A DNA stretch of 64,000 bases from Burkholderia sp. GAS332 (GTDB taxonomy: Bacteria; Pseudomonadota; Gammaproteobacteria; Burkholderiales; Burkholderiaceae). Shown here piece after piece: positions 1 to 9,382 of the stretch; the first letter of the stretch is position 1; each line of letters begins with the position of its first letter. The translations under genes and the position numbers were made by a program. The stretch lies in assembly GCA_900142905.1 (NCBI GenBank), contig FSRV01000002.1, positions 3,224,001-3,288,000 of the forward strand. Direction: 5' to 3'. The notes below the pieces were generated by a model. The model had not been told where the DNA came from and did no database searches. It worked only from the letters and a program-made list of their open reading frames with translations.

Positions 1-117
1 CCCATTCCTTCTCGGCGCCGTGATCACGGCCACCCCTGTCGCAAACATCGACAACGCCGTCCGGAACTGACGCTGCGCGTCCGGGTTGCCGCTCGAGCTC
101 ACAGTGCTATCTCCCAT
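1..117 (-). CDS. Flavin reductase-like protein, N-terminal part (cut by left edge)
   Basis: Reading leftward from the ATG at 117 gives 39 codons that stay open to the edge of the window. The segment FRTALSMFATGVAVITA (residues 18-34) is the N-terminal signature of the flavin reductase-like FMN-binding domain found in the small components of two-component monooxygenases. A Shine-Dalgarno sequence GGAAGGAG lies just upstream of the ATG. The rest of the protein is outside the window, so its partner oxygenase and substrate are unknown. It is divergent from iscS, with an AT-rich inverted repeat between them. Confidence 0.75.
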   Translation of the reverse strand, partial: MGDSTVSSSGNPDAQRQFRTALSMFATGVAVITAPRRNG

Positions 118-195
118 CTCGCTCTCCTTCCAGCGCACCGCCGGCCCGGCGATGCTACAATTCATCACACAAAGCGTTGTTTATTAGCTTTGTTA

Positions 196-231
196 CTTAG
201 CTTTTATTAAATGCCTTTCAATAAAGCTAAG
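196..231. promoter_or_regulatory. AT-rich imperfect inverted repeat between flavin reductase gene and iscS
   Basis: The left arm CTTAGCTTTTATT (196-208) and right arm AATAAAGCTAAG (220-231) are complementary except for one extra T, with an 11-base loop. The site lies in the only AT-rich part of the 118-392 gap between two divergent genes, so it is a candidate operator. No regulator gene is next to it inside the window. The function is inferred from symmetry and position only. Confidence 0.45.
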
Positions 232-392
232 CAAGCTATCGTAAACCCCAATTTGAAGACCCGCGGGATGAGACGACCCTACTCGGCGGATGGATGTTGA
301 CGAGAATCAGTCGACGCCAAGCTAAACTGCGGTCGCACCATCTGCCGGCCTTCGTTCGATGTGAAGAAACCGGGCCCTCTGGAGTAAGAGCA

Positions 393-1616
393 ATGCAAAC
401 CAAACAGTCATCTCGTCCGATTTATATGGACTACAGTGCAACGACGCCGGTTGATCCAAGGGTCGTCGCAACCATGCTGCCGTTCCTGAACGAGAGCTTC
501 GGCAACCCCGCGTCGCGCAGCCACAGTTACGGATGGGAAGCGGACGACGCCGTGGAAACGGCTCGCGCGCACGTTGCCGGACTTCTCGGGGCCGACCCGC
601 GGGAGATCGTCTGGACCTCCGGCGCGACCGAAGGCAACAATCTGGCGATCAAGGGCGCGGCCAATTTCTATAAGGGAAAGGGCCGGCATATCGTGACGGT
701 GAAAACCGAGCACAAGGCGGTACTTGATACGTGTCGCGAGTTGGAGCGGCACGGTTTTGAAGTGACCTACCTGGATGTCCAGCAGGATGGCCTGCTAGAC
801 CTGAATGCACTGCAACAAGCGTTGCGCGCCGATACGATTCTCGTGTCGATCATGATGGTCAACAACGAAACCGGCGTGGTTCAACCCATCGCCGAAATTG
901 GCGCCCTATGTCGCGCCAAAGGCATCATTTTCCATTGCGATGCCGTGCAGGCGGCCGGCAAGATCGCCATTGATGTCAATGCGTTGAATGTGGACCTGCT
1001 GACCGTGACCGCGCATAAGGTGTATGGCCCAAAAGGCATTGGCGCCCTGTATGTCCGCCGCAAACCGCGCGTGCGGATCGAAGCGCAGATGCATGGCGGC
1101 GGCCATGAGCGGGGCATGCGCTCGGGAACGCTGCCCACCCATCAGATCGTCGGTATGGGTGAAGCGTTTCGAATCGCGAAGGAAGAAATGGTGTCCGAGA
1201 GCCGGCGCGTCGAGGCCTTGCGCAATCGACTGCTGGAAGGCCTGACGCAGATGAAGGAGGTTTACGTCAACGGCGACATGACGCAGCGCATTGCGCATAA
1301 CCTCAACGTCAGCTTCAATTTCGTGGAAGGCGAATCCTTGATCATGGGTATCAAGGGCGTCGCGGTGTCCTCAGGATCGGCGTGCACGTCGGCGTCGCTC
1401 GAGCCCTCGTATGTCTTGCGGGCGCTCGGCCGTAGCGACGAGCTGGCGCATAGCTCGATTCGCTTCACGTTGGGACGGTTCACCACGGAGGAAGAAGTAG
1501 ACGAGGTGATTCGCCAGGTGCAAGGCACCGTGGCGAAATTGCGTGCGCTGAGTCCGCTTTGGGATATGCACCTTGAAGGAATCGACATCAGCACGATCCA
1601 ATGGGCTGCGCACTAA
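393..1616 (+). CDS. iscS: Cysteine desulfurase, IscS type
   Basis: A PLP-dependent class V aminotransferase-fold enzyme that removes sulfur from L-cysteine for Fe-S cluster and thio-cofactor synthesis. With the start at 393 (GGAG eight bases upstream) the protein has 407 residues, close to E. coli IscS at 404. The PLP lysine is K209 in [10 protein letters not shown], and the sulfur-carrying cysteine is C331 in [14 protein letters not shown]. The C-terminal tail [15 protein letters not shown] is typical of IscS and argues against SufS. The upstream in-frame ATG at 294 would add 33 residues with no IscS character. No iscU, iscA, hscA or fdx is nearby, so this is a solitary extra copy. It may serve the many Fe-S and molybdenum enzymes of the region, which is inference. 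Confidence 0.93.
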   Translation: MQTKQSSRPIYMDYSATTPVDPRVVATMLPFLNESFGNPASRSHSYGWEADDAVETARAHVAGLLGADPREIVWTSGATEGNNLAIKGAANFYKGKGRHIVTVKTEHKAVLDTCRELERHGFEVTYLDVQQDGLLDLNALQQALRADTILVSIMMVNNETGVVQPIAEIGALCRAKGIIFHCDAVQAAGKIAIDVNALNVDLLTVTAHKVYGPKGIGALYVRRKPRVRIEAQMHGGGHERGMRSGTLPTHQIVGMGEAFRIAKEEMVSESRRVEALRNRLLEGLTQMKEVYVNGDMTQRIAHNLNVSFNFVEGESLIMGIKGVAVSSGSACTSASLEPSYVLRALGRSDELAHSSIRFTLGRFTTEEEVDEVIRQVQGTVAKLRALSPLWDMHLEGIDISTIQWAAH

Positions 1617-1625
1617 CACCAGGAC

Positions 1626-1659
1626 ACGTGAAGGGACGCGCCGATCGGCGCCTTCACGT
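1626..1659. terminator. Hairpin between convergent iscS and marR genes
   Basis: ACGTGAAGG (1626-1634) pairs with CCTTCACGT (1651-1659), and an inner GC-rich palindrome GCGCCGATCGGCGC lies between them. It sits between the stop of iscS and the stop of the leftward MarR gene, so it may end transcription from both sides. There is no clear T-tract. Confidence 0.5.
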
Positions 1660-1681
1660 CAAAGAGCGGCGGGCGAATCGC

Positions 1682-2224
1682 TTAGCGCTTCTCCTGCCGC
1701 GCGATCAGGTGCGACAGATCGAGCGTGGCGCGATCGCCGTTGGCGACCAGTCGATCCACCACCGAACAGAGCACCTTGAACTCCGTTTTGGTCACCCCTT
1801 CAAACAGGACGTCGTTGATGTGCTGCTGCTTCGCGGCAAGCTCCTTGAGCAGTTTCGATCCCGCGGCTGTCACGGTCAGCCGCATCTTGCGCTTGTCGTC
1901 GGGGTGGGATCGTTTGTCGATCAATCCCAGTTTTTTAAGTTTTCCGGTTTCGATCGTAATGAACGCTCCGCTCAAATGCAGATGGTCCGCCAGCTGATTG
2001 ACGGTGACGACGTCCTCATGCGAGAGCTGGGCGATCGAGATAAGCAAGGAATACTGGATTCCCGTGAGGCCGATTAGCGTGCCGAAACCATCACGAACCG
2101 ATAGTAGCCGGGCTGCAAACGGCAGCAACCCGTTGACAAGATGCCGAAACTCCGCGTCCGTGCCGTCGACCAGACAGGCAGGATTTGTTACGGTCAAAAC
2201 GACCTCCTCTTGATGCTTGGCCAT
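1682..2224 (-). CDS. MarR-family transcriptional regulator
   Basis: A winged-helix regulator of 180 residues. The core runs from about residue 50 to 150 and includes SLLISIAQLSHEDVVTVNQLADHLHLSGAFITIETGKLKKLGLIDKRSHPDDKRKMRLTVTAAG split over the recognition helix and the wing, with the MarR wing hallmark DDKRKMRLT. It is divergent from the NTF2-like gene at 2349, and the intergenic space holds a perfect inverted repeat at 2257-2271. It probably represses itself and that neighbour in response to an aromatic or phenolic ligand, as is usual in the family. The ligand cannot be read from sequence. Confidence 0.88.
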   Translation of the reverse strand: MAKHQEEVVLTVTNPACLVDGTDAEFRHLVNGLLPFAARLLSVRDGFGTLIGLTGIQYSLLISIAQLSHEDVVTVNQLADHLHLSGAFITIETGKLKKLGLIDKRSHPDDKRKMRLTVTAAGSKLLKELAAKQQHINDVLFEGVTKTEFKVLCSVVDRLVANGDRATLDLSHLIARQEKR

Positions 2225-2256
2225 GACATCTCCACTCCAAATACTGCACGTACTTT

Positions 2257-2287
2257 TACCTTTGAAAGGTAATTATACTTCAAAGGT
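2257..2287. promoter_or_regulatory. Probable MarR operator between divergent genes
   Basis: TACCTTTGAAAGGTA at 2257-2271 is a perfect inverted repeat around one central base. A further half site AAAGGT lies at 2282-2287 in ACTTCAAAGGT. The spacing and symmetry fit a MarR dimer. The site lies 33 bases before the marR start and about 80 before the NTF2-like start, so it could control both promoters. Confidence 0.7.
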
Positions 2288-2348
2288 GAGTGGGCTCCGT
2301 GCAGGCTCCGCACCCGTCACCACTCTCACTTCGACCCGAGATTGAACT

Positions 2349-2945
2349 ATGAACACCGCCCCTGCCTCTTCGTCCGTCCAGTCCCTTCTCGAATGCTACC
2401 TTCGCGCCAAGGACCTGAACCACCCGGAGTTGATATCCGAGTGCTTCTCGCCCGATGCCGAGTTGAGCTTCTCGATTGCAACCGACGATATCGATTTTCC
2501 CCGGCGCGTGGTCGGCGCGCCGGCGATCGCCAAAACACTGGTGGCTGACTTCGGAGAACGCTTCGAGCGGTGCCGGACCTACTATGTCTGCGTGGAACCG
2601 CAGGTGGATGAAAGCGGCGCCTGTGTGATGCCATGGCTGGTGGTGATGCGGCAGAAGGACGCCGGGTCGCTGCGGATTGGAAAGGGTGTGTATCAATGGC
2701 GCTTCGGACGCGAGGCGGGCGGCGCAGATGCTATCGTCAGACTGCACATTCATATTGAACGCATGGACGCCGTCCCCGATCCAGACGCAGCAAAGCTAAG
2801 CGCGCTGCAGGGATCCTTGCCTTATCCGTGGCTGCCACCCGCCGCGCTGCGGGACGGCATGGCAAACTTTATCGCGACGTGTTCGGACGCTGCCTTCGCC
2901 CAACCGTTCCAACAACCCGCCACGCTCGATGGGACGTCGCAATAG
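2349..2945 (+). CDS. SnoaL/NTF2-like domain protein
   Basis: A 198-residue soluble protein. The first 140 residues show the SnoaL-like pattern: an N-terminal helix pair (SVQSLLECYLRAKDLNHPELISECFSPDAEL split here for reading), a conserved strand with PWLVVMRQ, and a late GVYQWRFGR strand. Members are small cone-shaped enzymes or binding proteins, and the reaction here is not predictable. It is divergently paired with the MarR gene and probably controlled by it. A perfect hairpin follows its stop codon. The start at 2349 has only a weak ribosome binding site. Confidence 0.75.
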   Translation: MNTAPASSSVQSLLECYLRAKDLNHPELISECFSPDAELSFSIATDDIDFPRRVVGAPAIAKTLVADFGERFERCRTYYVCVEPQVDESGACVMPWLVVMRQKDAGSLRIGKGVYQWRFGREAGGADAIVRLHIHIERMDAVPDPDAAKLSALQGSLPYPWLPPAALRDGMANFIATCSDAAFAQPFQQPATLDGTSQ

Positions 2946-2969
2946 GCTGCCCTGATTGACAGGGCAGCC
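2945..2969. terminator. Bidirectional terminator between convergent genes
   Basis: GGCTGCCCTG (2945-2954) and CAGGGCAGCC (2960-2969) form a perfect ten-pair stem with a five-base loop. It begins at the last base of the NTF2-like stop codon and ends nine bases before the icd stop codon, so it serves a convergent gene pair. The T-tract is weak. Confidence 0.72.
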
Positions 2970-2977
2970 GGACCTTC

Positions 2978-5215
2978 TTAAGCCTGAGTCGCCGACAACG
3001 CCGCATTCAGCGTCTTGCTCGGGCGCATCACGGCGTCCAGCTTGTCGCTGTCGGGCATGTAGTACCCACCAATGTCCACCGGCTGGCCTTGCACGGCCGA
3101 AAACTCAGCCACGATGGCCTCCTCGTTCTCAGTCAGTTGCTTCGCCAACGGCGCAAAATGCGCGGCAAGCTCGGCGTCGTCGGTTTGCGCAGCCAGTCCC
3201 TGGGCCCAGTACATGGCGAGATAAAACTGACTGCCGCGATTGTCCAGTTGTCCTGTCTTGGGCGACGGGTTCTTGTTGTATTCCAGCAGCTTGCCCGTGG
3301 CGGCATCCAGCGTCTTTGCCAGTATTTTGGCCTTGGCATTGCCGGTCTTGATGCCCAGGTCTTCCAGCGACACCGCCAGGGCCAGGAATTCACCCAGAGA
3401 ATCCCAGCGCAGGTGGTTCTCTTCCACCAGTTGCTTGACGTGCTTGGGCGCCGAGCCGCCTGCCCCGGTTTCGTACATGCCGCCGCCGGCCATCAGCGGC
3501 ACGATGGAGAGCATCTTGGCGCTGGTACCCAGCTCCATAATGGGGAACAGATCGGTCAGGTAGTCGCGCAGGATATTGCCCGTGACCGAGATGGTGTCCA
3601 GCCCGCGGATGACGCGCTCCAGCGTGTAACGCATGGCTCGCACCTGCGACATGATCTGAATGTCCAAACCGGTCGTGTCGTGGTCCTTGAGGTAGGTCTC
3701 GACCTTCTTGATCACCTCGGCCTCGTGGGGGCGGTACGGGTCCAGCCAGAAGATGGCCGGCATGCCGGAGTTGCGGGCGCGGGTGACCGCCAGTTTGACC
3801 CAGTCGCGGATCGGCGCGTCCTTGACCTGGCACATGCGCCAGATGTCACCCTCTTCGACGTTCTGCACGAGCAGCACTTCGCCTGTATCGATATCGACGA
3901 TGCGGGCTTCGCCTGCCTCTGGCACTTCAAAAGTCTTGTCGTGCGAGCCGTATTCCTCGGCCTGCTGGGCCATCAGCCCGACGTTGGGGACCGTGCCCAT
4001 CGTGACCGGATCGAAGTTGCCGTTGGTTTTGCAGAAGTTGATGATCTCCTGGTAGATGCGGGCGAACGTACTCTCCGGGATCACCGCTTTGGTGTCCTTC
4101 GGACGACCGTCGGCGCCCCACATCTTGCCGCCGATGCGGATCATGGCCGGCATCGAGGCGTCCACGATCACGTCGTTGGGTGCATGCAGGTTGGAGATAC
4201 CCTTGGCCGAGTCCACCATCGCCAGTTCGGGGCGATGCTCGTGGCAGGCGTGCAAATCGCGGATGATTTCTTCGCGCTTCGAGCTGGGCAGGCTTTCCAG
4301 CTTGTCGTACAGGTTGACGAGGCCGTTGTTGACGTTCACACCCAGTTCGTCGAACAGCTTGCCGTGCTTCTCGAAGGCTTCCTTGTAGAAAATCTTCACC
4401 GCGTGGCCAAAGACGATGGGGTGCGAGACCTTCATCATCGTGGCCTTGACGTGTAGCGACAGCATCACGCCGGTCTTGCGGGCGTCTTCCATCTGCTCTT
4501 CGTAGAAGTCGCACAGCGCATTCTTGCTCATGAACATGCTGTCGATGATCTCGCCGGCCAGCAGCGACACCTTGGGCTTGAGCACAATGGCCTTACCGCT
4601 TTGGGTCAGCAGTTCCATCTTCACGTTGCGGGCGTGGTCCACCGTCATGGACTTTTCGCCATGGTAGAAGTCGCCGTGCTTCATGTGGGCCACGTGAGTG
4701 CGCGACGCCATACTCCACTCGCCCATGCTGTGAGGGTGCTTGCGAGCGTAATTCTTCACGGCGGCGGGTGCGCGGCGGTCCGAGTTGCCCTCGCGCAGCA
4801 CGGGATTGACGGCACTGCCCAGACACCTGGAGTAACGCTGGCGGATGGCCTTCTCGGCTTCGGTCTTCGGTTCCTCAGGGAAATCCGGCACCTTGTAGCC
4901 CTTCCCCTGCAGCTCCTTGATCGCACCGACCAACTGATGCACTGAGGCGCTAATGTTAGGCAGTTTGATGATGTTGGTATCGGGCAGCAAGGTCAGACGA
5001 CCGAGTTCGGCCAGGTTGTCGGGCACCCGTTGCGCCTCAGTCAGAAATTCCGGAAATTCGCCCAGGATGCGGCCGGCCACTGAGATGTCGCTCGCGGTGA
5101 CCTGGATGCCGGCCGCCGCGGTGAATGTGCGGATGATGGGCAGGAAGGCACTCGTTGCCAGCAGCGGGGCCTCGTCGGTCAGGGTGTAGATGATGGTAGG
5201 TTGCTGGGTAGCCAT
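2978..5215 (-). CDS. icd: Isocitrate dehydrogenase [NADP+], monomeric type
   Basis: Oxidative decarboxylation of isocitrate to 2-oxoglutarate with NADP in the TCA cycle. The protein has 745 residues, the usual size of the monomeric (IDH-II) family of about 740. Recognisable family segments are the N-terminal [14 protein letters not shown], the [11 protein letters not shown] block near residue 85, [33 protein letters not shown], and the C-terminal [12 protein letters not shown]. It is unrelated in sequence to the dimeric Icd. It is monocistronic, with a terminator hairpin just past its stop. Confidence 0.96.
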   Translation of the reverse strand: MATQQPTIIYTLTDEAPLLATSAFLPIIRTFTAAAGIQVTASDISVAGRILGEFPEFLTEAQRVPDNLAELGRLTLLPDTNIIKLPNISASVHQLVGAIKELQGKGYKVPDFPEEPKTEAEKAIRQRYSRCLGSAVNPVLREGNSDRRAPAAVKNYARKHPHSMGEWSMASRTHVAHMKHGDFYHGEKSMTVDHARNVKMELLTQSGKAIVLKPKVSLLAGEIIDSMFMSKNALCDFYEEQMEDARKTGVMLSLHVKATMMKVSHPIVFGHAVKIFYKEAFEKHGKLFDELGVNVNNGLVNLYDKLESLPSSKREEIIRDLHACHEHRPELAMVDSAKGISNLHAPNDVIVDASMPAMIRIGGKMWGADGRPKDTKAVIPESTFARIYQEIINFCKTNGNFDPVTMGTVPNVGLMAQQAEEYGSHDKTFEVPEAGEARIVDIDTGEVLLVQNVEEGDIWRMCQVKDAPIRDWVKLAVTRARNSGMPAIFWLDPYRPHEAEVIKKVETYLKDHDTTGLDIQIMSQVRAMRYTLERVIRGLDTISVTGNILRDYLTDLFPIMELGTSAKMLSIVPLMAGGGMYETGAGGSAPKHVKQLVEENHLRWDSLGEFLALAVSLEDLGIKTGNAKAKILAKTLDAATGKLLEYNKNPSPKTGQLDNRGSQFYLAMYWAQGLAAQTDDAELAAHFAPLAKQLTENEEAIVAEFSAVQGQPVDIGGYYMPDSDKLDAVMRPSKTLNAALSATQA

Positions 5216-5403
5216 TCATTGCCTCAAGAACGTGAAGTGGGTTGGCGAACTGCATCAAAGACCGACATCGATGCTGGAATTTTGCCTCACTTCGTGCTCC
5301 AGCGGAGCCGAACCGCACGCCCTTTTTACATTACGCTTGCATTGCAATCGCTGAATGGAGAATTCGCTTACAAACGAACCTTTCTATACGGGGATTGTGT
5401 CAA

Positions 5404-5736
5404 TCAATGACTGATCATCCACGGCCTCGTGCCGGGAAACGTTCGCGTGCTGCCGGCATTGCCGGCTTTCGCGGACTTCGCCGCACCGCAGCCACAACCC
5501 GGCCCATGTCGATGTCCATAAGCCTTCGAGCTCACCGGGGCATGCGCGCTGCGTTCGTTGGTCGAGTGCGCCGCGCGCTGCGCTTGCGGCATCAGTGCCA
5601 GCATGGCGCCGCTCGTGACGACCCGCGTCGTTTGCGTGCCGCACTGCGGGCAAAGGTGGGGCAGGTTGCGATCGGCAATACTGCGCATTGCATCGAAGCG
5701 GCCGCACGCGTCGCATTCGAATTGATAGATTGGCAT
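5404..5736 (-). CDS. fmdB: FmdB-family zinc-ribbon protein
   Basis: A 110-residue protein whose first 45 residues are the FmdB zinc ribbon: MPIYQFECDACGRF followed by a second CPQCG pair, so four cysteines can bind zinc. The rest is low-complexity and ends with a short CGCG motif. FmdB was named as a putative regulator of formamidase in Methylophilus. It is encoded 83 bases after the fmdA stop in the same direction, so it is probably the last gene of an amiS-fmdA-fmdB operon. The ATG at 5736 has GGAGAA eight bases upstream and begins the conserved MPIYQF. The ATG 14 codons earlier is less likely. Confidence 0.87.
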   Translation of the reverse strand: MPIYQFECDACGRFDAMRSIADRNLPHLCPQCGTQTTRVVTSGAMLALMPQAQRAAHSTNERSAHAPVSSKAYGHRHGPGCGCGAAKSAKAGNAGSTRTFPGTRPWMISH

Positions 5737-5819
5737 CGTCGCTGTTCTCCATGAGTTTGAGGCTGGCGAAGGCCCCATACTTCAGGCCTTCGCACAGCAC
5801 GGATCGATCGCGCGCCGCT

Positions 5820-7052
5820 TCAGTTCCGGTCGAGCGACAAGGGGAGGTCCACGCCGCCCTGGACATGGCGAATCGGGCCGTCGGCGTTGGGGCGAATGTC
5901 GAAGTCGAAGATCTGGGTCGGGAGCCACAGCGTCGCACAAGCGTTCGGGATATCGACGACACCGCTGATATGCCCCTGAACCGGCGCGGTGCCGAGAATC
6001 GAATAGGCCTGTGCGCGTGAGTAACCGAACTTGGTCAGATAGTCGATGGCGTTCAGACACGCCTGCCGGTATGCGACATGGACGTCGAGGTAGTGTTGCT
6101 TGCCCGCTTCGTCAACGGAAATGCCTTCGAAGATCAGGTAGTCGTCGTAACGCGGTGTGATCGGGCTGGGCTTGAAGATCGGGTTCTTGACGCCGTACTT
6201 GGCGATGCCGCCCTTGATTAAGCTGACCCTCATGTGAACCCATCCCGCCATCTCGATCGCACCGCAGAACGTGATTTCGCCGTCGCCCTGGCTGAAGTGG
6301 AGATCGCCGACGGACAGCCCCGCGCCGTCGACGTAAACCGGGAAGTAGATCTTCGAGCCTCGCGACAGATCCTTGATATCGCAGTTGCCGCCGTGCTCGC
6401 GCGGCGGCACGGTGCGTGCGCCTTCCGCCGCGGCCTTCTTGCGTGAATCGCCCGTCAGCTTACCCATGTGAGCGGTCGCTGCGAAGGGCGGATTCGCCAG
6501 CGGCGGCACACGATCCGGCTCAGTCTTGATGAAGTCGATCTCGCGATCGTTCCATGTTTTCAGCAGCTTCGGATCGGGCAGGCAACCAATCAGACCCGGG
6601 TGAATCAGACCGGCGAATTCGACGTTCGGGATGTGGCGAGACTTCGTGAACAAGCCGTGAAAATCCCAAATGGATTTTTGCGCGTGCGGAAAATGTTCGG
6701 TCAGGAAGCCGCCGCCATTCTGCTTCGAAAAGAAGCCGTTGAAACCCCACTGGCTATCCGCCTTCGTGCCGATGTCGAGCAGGTCCACCACCAGCAGGTC
6801 GCCTGGCTCGGCGCCATGCACACCGACGGGACCCGACAGGAAGTGGACGATGGATAGGTCGATGTCGCGTACGTCGTCGGCCGAATCGTTGTTCTTGATG
6901 AAGCCGCCGGTCCAGTCATAGGTCTCCAGAATGAAGTCATCGCCGGGTTTGACCCAGCATGCCATCGGAATGTCCGGGTGCCAGCGATTGTGAACCTGTT
7001 CGTTTTCGTACGCCGACTGCTTCAGGTCGACTTTGATGAGCGTCTCAGCCAT
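5820..7052 (-). CDS. fmdA: Formamidase
   Basis: Hydrolyses formamide to formate and ammonia. The product has 410 residues, the usual FmdA length, and belongs to the FmdA/AmdA acetamidase-formamidase family. Typical segments are MAETLIKVDLKQSA at the start, HNRWHPDIPMACWVKPGD, GPVGVHGAEPGDLLVVDLLDIG, PGLIGCLPDPKLL, ENGGNCDIKDL-like PREHGGNCDIKDLSRGSK and LHFSQGDGEITFCGAIEM. The ATG at 7052 has AAGGAGA upstream. The reading frame stays open some 560 bases further upstream, but that part is not FmdA-like. It follows the AmiS/UreI channel gene and precedes fmdB. Confidence 0.95.
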   Translation of the reverse strand: MAETLIKVDLKQSAYENEQVHNRWHPDIPMACWVKPGDDFILETYDWTGGFIKNNDSADDVRDIDLSIVHFLSGPVGVHGAEPGDLLVVDLLDIGTKADSQWGFNGFFSKQNGGGFLTEHFPHAQKSIWDFHGLFTKSRHIPNVEFAGLIHPGLIGCLPDPKLLKTWNDREIDFIKTEPDRVPPLANPPFAATAHMGKLTGDSRKKAAAEGARTVPPREHGGNCDIKDLSRGSKIYFPVYVDGAGLSVGDLHFSQGDGEITFCGAIEMAGWVHMRVSLIKGGIAKYGVKNPIFKPSPITPRYDDYLIFEGISVDEAGKQHYLDVHVAYRQACLNAIDYLTKFGYSRAQAYSILGTAPVQGHISGVVDIPNACATLWLPTQIFDFDIRPNADGPIRHVQGGVDLPLSLDRN

Positions 7053-7156
7053 GGCTAGTGTCTCCTTGCATTGGATCGATCCGGCGCGCATGCCGCCGTG
7101 GAAGTAGGCTTCTTGCGAAGCGCGTTGAGAATTCGTCGAGAACGGGTTGGACGCGA

Positions 7157-7669
7157 CTACTTGAGCGTGCCGCTCAATAACAGGTAACCTGGCAGCCAGC
7201 CGGTGAGGATCCCCGTAATCACGGTGACCGTGCCCGTCAATTTCACAATGGGGCGCTGCATGGCCAGCAAAACGAAGAACAGCAGCCACAGGAAAGCCCA
7301 GCCGAACCAGCACAGCGCAAACCAGATGCCCCACATCGTTGAGGCGTGCAGCAGTGCATCGATAGCGACGGGGACGGCGGTGATGGCGACGAAGAGACTG
7401 AACCAGCCCAGGCCTCGCCCGTCGGCGCCGTTGTAGCGGTTGATGGCCACCCAGAAATAGGTGAACGTGAAGAGCAGCGTGAGCGCCGCGGCCTTGATTG
7501 ACGCGAGGTCGGCGCCGGTCCCGAACGCCAGGTGTAGTGAGACGAGCAGCGTGATGCCGCCGGAGAACACGTTGATCACCCAGATCTCGCGATCGCCAAT
7601 TCGCCCGAGGAGCCACAGGCCGTTCAGGAACAACACGGCACCGACGTAAAGCAGACTCAGACCCAGCAT
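7157..7669 (-). CDS. AmiS/UreI-family amide or urea channel
   Basis: A 170-residue integral membrane protein with six predicted hydrophobic segments, starting MLGLSLLYVGAVLFLNGLWLLG. The sequence WVINVFSGGITLLVSLHLAFG and the late WFGWAFLWLLFFVLLAM are typical of the AmiS/UreI family of proton-gated or passive amide channels. The ATG at 7669 has GGAGGT just upstream. It lies about 100 bases before fmdA on the same strand, so the likely job is uptake of formamide or short aliphatic amides for the formamidase. Confidence 0.9.
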   Translation of the reverse strand: MLGLSLLYVGAVLFLNGLWLLGRIGDREIWVINVFSGGITLLVSLHLAFGTGADLASIKAAALTLLFTFTYFWVAINRYNGADGRGLGWFSLFVAITAVPVAIDALLHASTMWGIWFALCWFGWAFLWLLFFVLLAMQRPIVKLTGTVTVITGILTGWLPGYLLLSGTLK

Positions 7670-7952
7670 GGTGACCTCCATGGCTTCCACGCGCCGCCGT
7701 GCCGACAGGTCACATGCTGTGCCTGAGTACACCGCGTGTCCCGGTGACGTGGGGCGTCCGCTGGCAAGCTTCGAGATCGCCAGACGGCGCCGGGACAGGA
7801 AGCATCATAGGCAGATGAGAATTCACCCGAATCCCCCACCGCGATGATTCTCTTCTCACTTTGAAAGAGGAAGCAGATTCACCCAATTGGGTGAGGCGCC
7901 GTGTCGGCTACCGTGATAGCGTGGTTATGCGCGGGCGTGGCGGGAGCGAATC

Positions 7953-9104
7953 TCAGGAGGCAAGGCAGATTCGCCCGTGCAGGTGCACGAGTTCCATTTG
8001 GCCGTGGGTATCGGTTTTCAGGAAGATCTGCTTGAGATGACTACGCGCCGTGTTTTCGGATACGTGCAATTCGCGCGCTACGCTGGCAATCGAATGCCCT
8101 GTGACGATGAGCGCGCTCACGCGGGCTTGCGCCGGACTCAGGCCGAACTGGCGTGCGAACGAGCAATCGACGTGATCGTCCTCCGGGCGCGTATTGAGTG
8201 CGCTAACGATGGCGAGACCGCGAACTTCACCAAGCTCGGCGCAAAATGCCGCGCCAGCCGGACGTATCGACACGACCATCGGTTGAACGCCACCTGGCGC
8301 GGACAACGACAGGACTTTCGCCGCACCAGCGTGATCGTTTGCATTGGGGTGGGTGGCGCTGGCAATGGCTTGCTGGAATACGCGATCGTCGGCGGCCGCC
8401 GCGGCGGCAATGCAGCCCCCGTCGATGCGCAAGCCGGCCCCGCGCTCACAGATGCGCTGCGCACCACGATTGCCGAAGACCATTCTTGCATTGGCGTCGA
8501 CCAGCATGGCCGCGTGGGCATGCGCGTCGACGATGCTTTTGAGCGCGGTGTTCAGGTCGGCGGCTTCCCAACGCCGCCAGCGATTCTCGACCGCGAGCGC
8601 AAGGTGGGACAGCAGCGAGCCGAACGCGGTTTTCTCGCGCGGCCCGAAGCGGGGTTCGTCGGGGCCGCGATGCAGATCGACGTAGTAGACGAGTTCTCCG
8701 CGCCGCGCAACAACGCCGCACAGGCGGTGATACAGGCCATGCGGCAGCAGGAGGCCGTGATAGAAATCGGTCTTGACGAGATCTCTGTTGCTAAGCAGTT
8801 CCTCGCCGGCCATGACGCGGCCAGGCCGGTAAGCATCGCTCGACAGGAACCACGGATTGCGCGAGGCATAATCCGACAAGGCTGCGCACAACGCAGGATC
8901 GCGCGGCGCGGCATACAACGCGGCGCCTTGCCGGCTGACGAAATCGTGTTGGGCGAGGGCGGCCCAGCGAACGTGAAAACGCTCCCGAATCTGCGCGAAT
9001 ACCGCATGCCAGGCGTCTTCCGAATCGCCGGCTGCGTGGACACGGTAGACAAGGTCGTCGCTTGCGAAGGGGGCAAAGGCGCTGGCGGATAGCCGCGTCG
9101 TCAT
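7953..9104 (-). CDS. LuxR-family transcriptional regulator
   Basis: A 383-residue regulator. The C-terminal 65 residues form a LuxR helix-turn-helix: FGLSPAQARVSALIVTGHSIASVARELHVSENTARSHLKQIF read in pieces. The N-terminal region has no receiver aspartate pattern and looks like a ligand-sensing domain. It lies upstream of and in the same direction as the amiS-fmdA-fmdB genes with a 283-base gap, so it is the best candidate for their regulator. The ATG at 9104 is preceded by AGGACAG. Confidence 0.87.
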   Translation of the reverse strand: MTTRLSASAFAPFASDDLVYRVHAAGDSEDAWHAVFAQIRERFHVRWAALAQHDFVSRQGAALYAAPRDPALCAALSDYASRNPWFLSSDAYRPGRVMAGEELLSNRDLVKTDFYHGLLLPHGLYHRLCGVVARRGELVYYVDLHRGPDEPRFGPREKTAFGSLLSHLALAVENRWRRWEAADLNTALKSIVDAHAHAAMLVDANARMVFGNRGAQRICERGAGLRIDGGCIAAAAAADDRVFQQAIASATHPNANDHAGAAKVLSLSAPGGVQPMVVSIRPAGAAFCAELGEVRGLAIVSALNTRPEDDHVDCSFARQFGLSPAQARVSALIVTGHSIASVARELHVSENTARSHLKQIFLKTDTHGQMELVHLHGRICLAS

Positions 9105-9382
9105 GTCTGTCCTGATACAGGTTGGAGGTCCGACCGGCGCGGTATCGCTAGCAACATGCCGTCATGCCGGCGCCGAATGCGCTGCCGCCAGTGTTTCGAG
9201 TCAACCTCTGGAAGTCAACCCGAAAAAACCCTGCGGGCCGTGATCAGGATGCACTGCGAAGGTTGTGCCGGACATCCTGGCGGCGAGTTGCCGCGGTGCC
9301 TGTTTCAGCGAATAATCGAATCGGCTCCAGGACCTGCTGATGCCCGTTCACCTGCTTTAAGCCACTCCTCTAGCGTAAGGCC

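Noticed and set aside
3089..4456. Long rightward frame of 455 codons opposite the isocitrate dehydrogenase gene
   Set aside because: It is antisense to a clear full-length gene, and its composition is typical of the opposite strand of GC-rich coding DNA. It has no family motif.
7053..7616. Upstream extension of the formamidase frame by 188 codons
   Set aside because: The extension overlaps the AmiS/UreI gene in another frame and has no homology character. The ATG at 7052 has a good ribosome site and gives the normal FmdA length.
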